NCBI GenBank assembly: GCA_016177345.1
Contig: JACOVM010000012.1
Location: 1 to 9,313, forward strand
Source: Candidatus Woesearchaeota archaeon
GTDB taxonomy: Archaea; Nanobdellota; Nanobdellia; Woesearchaeales; UBA12501
Direction: 5' to 3'
Length of the DNA stretch: 9,313 bases
In this document: one piece after another, positions 6,637 through 9,313 of the stretch
Position numbering within the stretch: position 1 is the stretch's first letter
Layout: each line of letters starts with the position of its first letter
The notes under the pieces: generated by a model
The model's input: the letters and a program-made list of their open reading frames with translations, nothing else
The model's database searches: none
What the model was told of the DNA's origin: nothing
Translations under genes and position numbers: made by a program

Positions 6637-7035
6637 ATGGAAAAAAAGAGGGAAACTGTTATTGATTTGATTCTTCGCCTTGGAGTTTTTGGAACGTTTC
6701 TTGGCCACGGTATCTTTGCACTCCAAGTAAAGCAAGGTTGGATCAAGTATTTTTTGGCAGTAGGAATTAGTGAGCCAACAGCAACAACGCTTCTTCCGCT
6801 CATTGGAATTATGGATTTGACGGTTGCTCTTGTTACGCTGTTCAAGCCGCTGAGAATCGTGCTTTGCTGGGCTGTGCTCTGGGCGCTTATTACTGCGCTG
6901 ATCAGGCCAGTGTCTGGTGAGCCAGTGTGGGACTTTGTCGAGAGGGCAGCAAACTTTATGGCGCCTCTTGCATTGCTTGCCCTTCACGGATTTCCAAAGA
7001 CCATCAAGGAGTTGTGGCAGAATAAGAAGGAATGA
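6637..7035 (+). CDS. DoxX-like four-helix membrane protein
   Basis: Small integral membrane protein of 132 residues with four predicted membrane segments at about residues 8-29, 51-69, 73-90 and 103-118. The first helix carries the GHG turn (residues 23-25) seen in DoxX/DoxD-like proteins. The segment ending in LIRPVSGEPVWDFVERAANF matches a widespread uncharacterised DoxX-like group with a conserved RP...W-x-F-V-E-R-x-x-N pattern. Family members are tied loosely to respiration or redox balance, but no specific activity can be assigned. I chose the ATG at 6637 because AGGATG at 6625-6630 is a fair ribosome binding site six bases upstream. The alternative ATG at 6628 adds three residues. It follows the nucleotidase stop directly and is probably co-transcribed with it. 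Confidence 0.72.
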   Translation: MEKKRETVIDLILRLGVFGTFLGHGIFALQVKQGWIKYFLAVGISEPTATTLLPLIGIMDLTVALVTLFKPLRIVLCWAVLWALITALIRPVSGEPVWDFVERAANFMAPLALLALHGFPKTIKELWQNKKE

Positions 7036-7048
7036 ACAACACCAATTA

Positions 7049-7264
7049 TTATCGCTTAGCCCGTGGTGCCTTCTCCAATGGAGCAGTATTCATAATGAGG
7101 CGATACGCTAGCCAGAAAAGAAGCCCGAATACAAACCCAGCTAATGCAAGCGCGAAGATCCAGAACAATACCATCAAAATCCAACTGCCCCCAACCCATC
7201 CTGACCCCATCATTCCAGCAAAACCACACCCATCGACCACACCAATCCCCCCATGGTTCTTCAT
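7049..7264 (-). CDS. Small glycine-rich single-helix membrane protein
   Basis: Encodes 71 residues. A glycine-rich N-terminus with H4, C13 and a GMMGSGW stretch (17-23) is followed by one long aromatic-rich hydrophobic helix (about 27-57) and a basic tail (LEKAPRAKR). Small proteins with MMG-GW repeats before a helix are common in prokaryotes and often uncharacterised; some lie near metal-handling genes. H4, C13, M18 and M19 could bind metal, but that is speculation. The C-terminal positive charges suggest a cytoplasmic tail. A TATA box 28 bases before the ATG and the lack of a ribosome binding site support a leaderless start. It lies downstream of, and on the same strand as, the membrane-anchored winged-helix gene, and ends 13 bases from the convergent DoxX-like gene. 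The opposite-strand frame here is judged a shadow. Confidence 0.65.
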   Translation of the reverse strand: MKNHGGIGVVDGCGFAGMMGSGWVGGSWILMVLFWIFALALAGFVFGLLFWLAYRLIMNTAPLEKAPRAKR

Positions 7265-7288
7265 AGCACAGGATATGAAAGAAACAGC

Positions 7289-7295
7289 TTAAATA
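7289..7295 (-). promoter_or_regulatory. TATA box for the small membrane protein gene
   Basis: On the minus strand this reads TATTTAA. Its centre is 28 bases before the ATG at 7264, so the transcript is expected to be leaderless or nearly so. The gene therefore has its own promoter in the 79-base gap below the winged-helix gene. Confidence 0.6.
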
Positions 7296-7303
7296 GATAG
7301 CGA

Positions 7304-7327
7304 TGAAACTGGTTTCAGTAGTTTCAG
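7304..7327. promoter_or_regulatory. Operator-like palindrome TGAAAC-TG-GTTTCA plus extra half-site
   Basis: TGAAAC and GTTTCA (7304-7309 and 7312-7317) form a perfect inverted repeat with a two-base centre. A third half-site, GTTTCAG at 7321-7327, repeats GTTTCAG at 7312-7318 nine bases on. The array starts nine bases upstream of the TATA box of the small membrane protein gene, a usual place for an archaeal regulator. The winged-helix protein encoded immediately upstream is the obvious candidate to bind it, but that is inference. Confidence 0.5.
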
Positions 7328-7343
7328 AAAGAACAGGTTAGCA

Positions 7344-7832
7344 CTACTTTAACACGACCAGGTTCGTCATTCCCCTGCGTTGGCGGTCAAGAATGCCTTC
7401 TGCTGTCATTCGGTCAAGAATTCTGGTCATTTTCACTTTCGAAAACCCTGTTTCTTTCATTAGCTCGCTTTGGTACTTTGCGCCATTGTGCTGGCGAAGA
7501 ATCTGATAAACCATCTTTTCTTCAGCATCGAGTGAGCTGAGGTCAAGGTCCTTGAATTCTCGTTGAGGCTTCTGCTGCCGTGAAGGCAACAAAAGTATAA
7601 CGCCTGCTAAGAGAATAAGAAAGCTCACGCCAAAAGCAACTAGGATAAGCCACGACGTTCCACCACCATGTGCTGGACATTGCTCCATCGAAAGGTCAGG
7701 ATTTTCCTCGACAATCTTGCACAAGAACTGCCCTTGCTCATCCACATCAAGCTTGACAAAAACAAGAAGCACAAGGAGAACAATAGCCAGGGCAATCAGC
7801 GCAATGCCTGCTGTTTTAGATCGGGGGATCAT
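7344..7832 (-). CDS. Membrane-anchored winged-helix (MarR-like) regulator
   Basis: Protein of 162 residues combining a membrane module with a DNA-binding domain. Helices lie at about residues 8-26 and 60-82. The loop between them (27-59) holds C38 and C52 and should face outside if the basic N-terminus (MIPRSK) and the DNA-binding tail are inside. Residues 101-162 form a winged helix: LDAEEKMVYQILRQHNG, then the helix-turn-helix ELMKETGFSKVKMTRILDRMTAEGIL, then a short wing RQRRGMTNLVVLK. This two-helix plus wHTH layout is one I associate with DPANN archaea, where it is annotated only as MarR or HTH. It plausibly senses an external or membrane signal and acts on nearby promoters. A TATA box lies 27 bases before the start and no Shine-Dalgarno is present, so it is probably leaderless. 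It is divergent from the aldehyde dehydrogenase gene. Confidence 0.8.
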   Translation of the reverse strand: MIPRSKTAGIALIALAIVLLVLLVFVKLDVDEQGQFLCKIVEENPDLSMEQCPAHGGGTSWLILVAFGVSFLILLAGVILLLPSRQQKPQREFKDLDLSSLDAEEKMVYQILRQHNGAKYQSELMKETGFSKVKMTRILDRMTAEGILDRQRRGMTNLVVLK

Positions 7833-7854
7833 ATCCTACATCATAGATTGGTTG

Positions 7855-7864
7855 TATTTAAATA
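7855..7864 (-). promoter_or_regulatory. TATA box for the winged-helix regulator gene
   Basis: TATTTAAATA is a self-complementary TATA box centred 27 bases before the regulator's ATG at 7832, implying a leaderless transcript. It is flanked by two direct copies of TTGGTTGT (7848-7855 and 7872-7879), 24 bases apart, which could be regulator sites. Because the box is palindromic it could also work on the plus strand, but no gene start lies at the right distance there. Confidence 0.6.
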
Positions 7865-7885
7865 TTATGCGTTGGTTGTCTTATT

Positions 7886-7905
7886 CTTTCAATTATCCTT
7901 TCAAT
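7886..7905 (+). repeat. Direct repeat CTTTCAAT x2 upstream of the aldehyde dehydrogenase promoter
   Basis: CTTTCAAT occurs at 7886-7893 and 7898-7905, a 12-base spacing, ending about 12 bases upstream of the TATA-like element that serves the aldehyde dehydrogenase gene. The position suits an activator site. The region is AT-rich, so chance is possible. Confidence 0.3.
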
Positions 7906-7916
7906 AAATCCACAAC

Positions 7917-7978
7917 ATTTAAATGGATAAGAGGTGAGCTCAAGGCAGGGGACATGAAGAATGCAAGGAGGGGTTTTG
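7917..7978 (+). promoter_or_regulatory. Promoter, leader and strong Shine-Dalgarno of the aldehyde dehydrogenase gene
   Basis: ATTTAAAT at about 7917-7924 is a TATA-like element. Transcription would start near 7946, giving a leader of about 33 bases. AGGAGGGG at 7966-7973 is a strong Shine-Dalgarno five bases before the ATG at 7979. It decides that start over an in-frame ATG at 7961, which would leave the site inside the coding sequence. Confidence 0.65.
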
Positions 7979-9313
7979 ATGGCCAAGTTTCAAACAATAA
8001 ATCCAGCAACAGAAGAAGTCATTCGGGAATATGAAACGATGCCGAAGGCACAAGTTCTTGGCATCGTACAACAGTGTCACGATGCTTTTCGGGTATGGAA
8101 GAACTATTCTATGAAGGAGCGTGCTGCGCAGATATCTCATCTTGGAACTGTGCTCTTAAAGAACAAGAAGAAGTATGCTGCTCTTATCACTACAGAAATG
8201 GGAAAGGCAATATCAGAGTCTATTGCTGAAGTGGAAAAGTGCGCCATGCTCTGCGGCGTGTACGCAAAACAGGGAGAGCAATGGCTCGCAGAAGAGGTTG
8301 TTGAGGCGAGTGGAAAAAAGCACCGAGTGATCTTTGAGCCGTTAGGCGTTATTTTTTCGGTGATGCCATGGAATTTTCCATTCTGGCAAGCGCTTCGCTT
8401 TGCAGTTCCAGCCCTTCTTGCAGGAAACACAAGCATCCTCAAGCACGCCAGCGCAACAACAGGATGTGCTTTAGAGATTGAACAAGCGTTCATAGAAGCC
8501 GGCTTTCCGGAAAATACGTTTAGAACAGTGCTTGCCGACCATGCTACCGTTGCTGACCTCATCGCCTCCCCCCTTATTCAAGGCGTGTTGCTCACCGGAA
8601 GCACAGAGGCAGGGTCAAGAATAGCAGAGCAGGCAGGAAAGCATCTCAAAAAAGTTGTCCTCGAGCTTGGAGGCTCAGACCCCTTTATTGTATTAGAAGA
8701 CGCTGATATTGAGGTTGCAGCGAAAGGAGCAGTTACCGGCAGAACACTCAACTGCGGCCAGAGCTGCATTGCAGCAAAGCGCTTCATCGTCGTAAAGCAT
8801 GTTGCTGAACAATTCTCTGCCAAATTTGCAAGCCTGATGAGCAGTATTGTTATTGGAGATCCAATGAAAGAAGAAACAAAGATTGGTCCGCTTGTCAATG
8901 CTGATGCGGTAAACACCATGGAGGCTTTTGTTGAGGATGCTGTCCAAAAAGGCGGAAAGATCCTTTGCGGTGGAAAAAGAAAAAAGGGCAGAGGCTGCTT
9001 TTTTGAGCCGACCGTGATCACAAATACGTCCCCTCAAATGAAGATTGTCCGAGAAGAAGTGTTTGGACCCATCGCGCCAGTCATTATTGTAAAGGGCGAG
9101 AAAGAAGCGATCAGCATTGCGAATCATAGTGAGTTCGGGCTTGGAGGCAGCGTCTGGACAAAAGATCTTGAGCGAGGAGAGCGAGTTGCCCGACAGCTCG
9201 AGGCAGGCTCTGTTTTCGTGAATTCCGTTGTTCGGTCTGACCCAAGAATGCCCTTTGGCGGAGTAAAGAAGAGCGGTATCGGGCGAGAGCTGTCCATGTA
9301 TGGGTTGCGAGAA
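7979..9313 (+). CDS. Succinate-semialdehyde dehydrogenase, Sad/YneI-type (3' truncated by window)
   Basis: NAD(P)-dependent aldehyde dehydrogenase that oxidises an aldehyde to its acid in the cytoplasm. It resembles E. coli Sad (YneI), which acts on succinate semialdehyde. The 445 codons present lack a stop; perhaps 10-20 residues are missing. Visible motifs: PWNFPFWQ with N132 (oxyanion hole), LKHA with K155 (cofactor binding), the turn LTGSTEAG, ELGGSDPFIVL with general base E229, CGQSCIAAKRF with catalytic C263, EEVFGP, and the C-terminal PFGGVKKSGIGREL. ELGGSDPFIVL, AAKRF and FGGVKKSG-GREL closely match the Sad group. All catalytic residues are intact. Substrate cannot be proved from sequence; another short-chain semialdehyde or lactaldehyde is possible. 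It has its own promoter and strong Shine-Dalgarno, unlike its leaderless neighbours, and is divergent from the membrane-anchored regulator. Confidence 0.92.
   Translation, partial: MAKFQTINPATEEVIREYETMPKAQVLGIVQQCHDAFRVWKNYSMKERAAQISHLGTVLLKNKKKYAALITTEMGKAISESIAEVEKCAMLCGVYAKQGEQWLAEEVVEASGKKHRVIFEPLGVIFSVMPWNFPFWQALRFAVPALLAGNTSILKHASATTGCALEIEQAFIEAGFPENTFRTVLADHATVADLIASPLIQGVLLTGSTEAGSRIAEQAGKHLKKVVLELGGSDPFIVLEDADIEVAAKGAVTGRTLNCGQSCIAAKRFIVVKHVAEQFSAKFASLMSSIVIGDPMKEETKIGPLVNADAVNTMEAFVEDAVQKGGKILCGGKRKKGRGCFFEPTVITNTSPQMKIVREEVFGPIAPVIIVKGEKEAISIANHSEFGLGGSVWTKDLERGERVARQLEAGSVFVNSVVRSDPRMPFGGVKKSGIGRELSMYGLRE

Noticed and set aside
6153..6845. Minus-strand 230-codon frame opposite the nucleotidase and DoxX-like genes
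   Set aside because: Antisense shadow of two recognisable proteins, with no motif of its own.
7032..7292. Plus-strand 86-codon frame starting in ATGA overlap with the DoxX-like stop
   Set aside because: The overlap looks like translational coupling, but the product is a proline/asparagine/threonine-rich sequence with no domain. The opposite strand in the same place encodes a clean membrane helix with a well-placed TATA box.
7317..7348. Inverted repeat AGTAGT/ACTACT near the 3' end of the winged-helix gene as a hairpin terminator
   Set aside because: Only six pairs around a 20-base loop with no strong U-tract; too weak to call.
8137..9127. Several minus-strand frames opposite the aldehyde dehydrogenase
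   Set aside because: All are shadows. The plus-strand frame is uninterrupted for 445 codons and carries every catalytic motif of the family.
1..9313. tRNA, rRNA, CRISPR array, insertion sequence or attachment site
   Set aside because: None was seen by eye on either strand; gaps between genes are short and hold only promoter- or terminator-like sequence.

Overview
The window is archaeal chromosome. The diagnostic evidence is an RNA polymerase largest subunit split into separate A' and A'' genes, followed by an L30e-family ribosomal protein and a two-KH-domain archaeal NusA. TATA-like boxes lie about 26 bases in front of several start codons. The moderate-GC, gene-dense layout, and a membrane-anchored winged-helix protein of a type I associate with DPANN archaea (Woesearchaeota/Pacearchaeota-like genomes), suggest that group. 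This is an inference and cannot be settled from the window.

Positions 79-4689 are the informational block: rpoA1, rpoA2, rpl30e, nusA, all on the plus strand. rpoA1 and rpoA2 are separated by 94 bases, which hold a 21-codon mini-ORF whose stop codon sits inside the ribosome binding site of rpoA2. rpl30e and nusA overlap by ATGA. The block ends in a U-rich stretch; the ribosomal S12/S7 genes that often follow nusA in archaea are absent.

Positions 4751-7035 are accessory metabolism. A minus-strand M14-like/N-formylglutamate-amidohydrolase-like zinc hydrolase is divergent from a plus-strand cN-III (UMPH-1) pyrimidine 5'-nucleotidase. The nucleotidase gene runs directly into one for a DoxX-like four-helix membrane protein. 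The divergent promoter region contains two opposed TATA boxes with a perfect tandem 10-bp repeat between them.

Positions 7049-7832 are a minus-strand pair: a membrane-anchored winged-helix regulator (two membrane helices, an external loop with two cysteines, a C-terminal DNA-binding domain) and, downstream of it, a 71-residue glycine-rich single-helix membrane protein. The small gene has its own TATA box, with a TGAAAC-N2-GTTTCA palindrome just upstream. Both genes look leaderless.

Positions 7979-9313 hold an aldehyde dehydrogenase of the Sad/YneI succinate-semialdehyde dehydrogenase type. It has a strong Shine-Dalgarno sequence, is divergent from the regulator gene, and runs off the window end. 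No tRNA, rRNA, CRISPR array or insertion sequence was seen.
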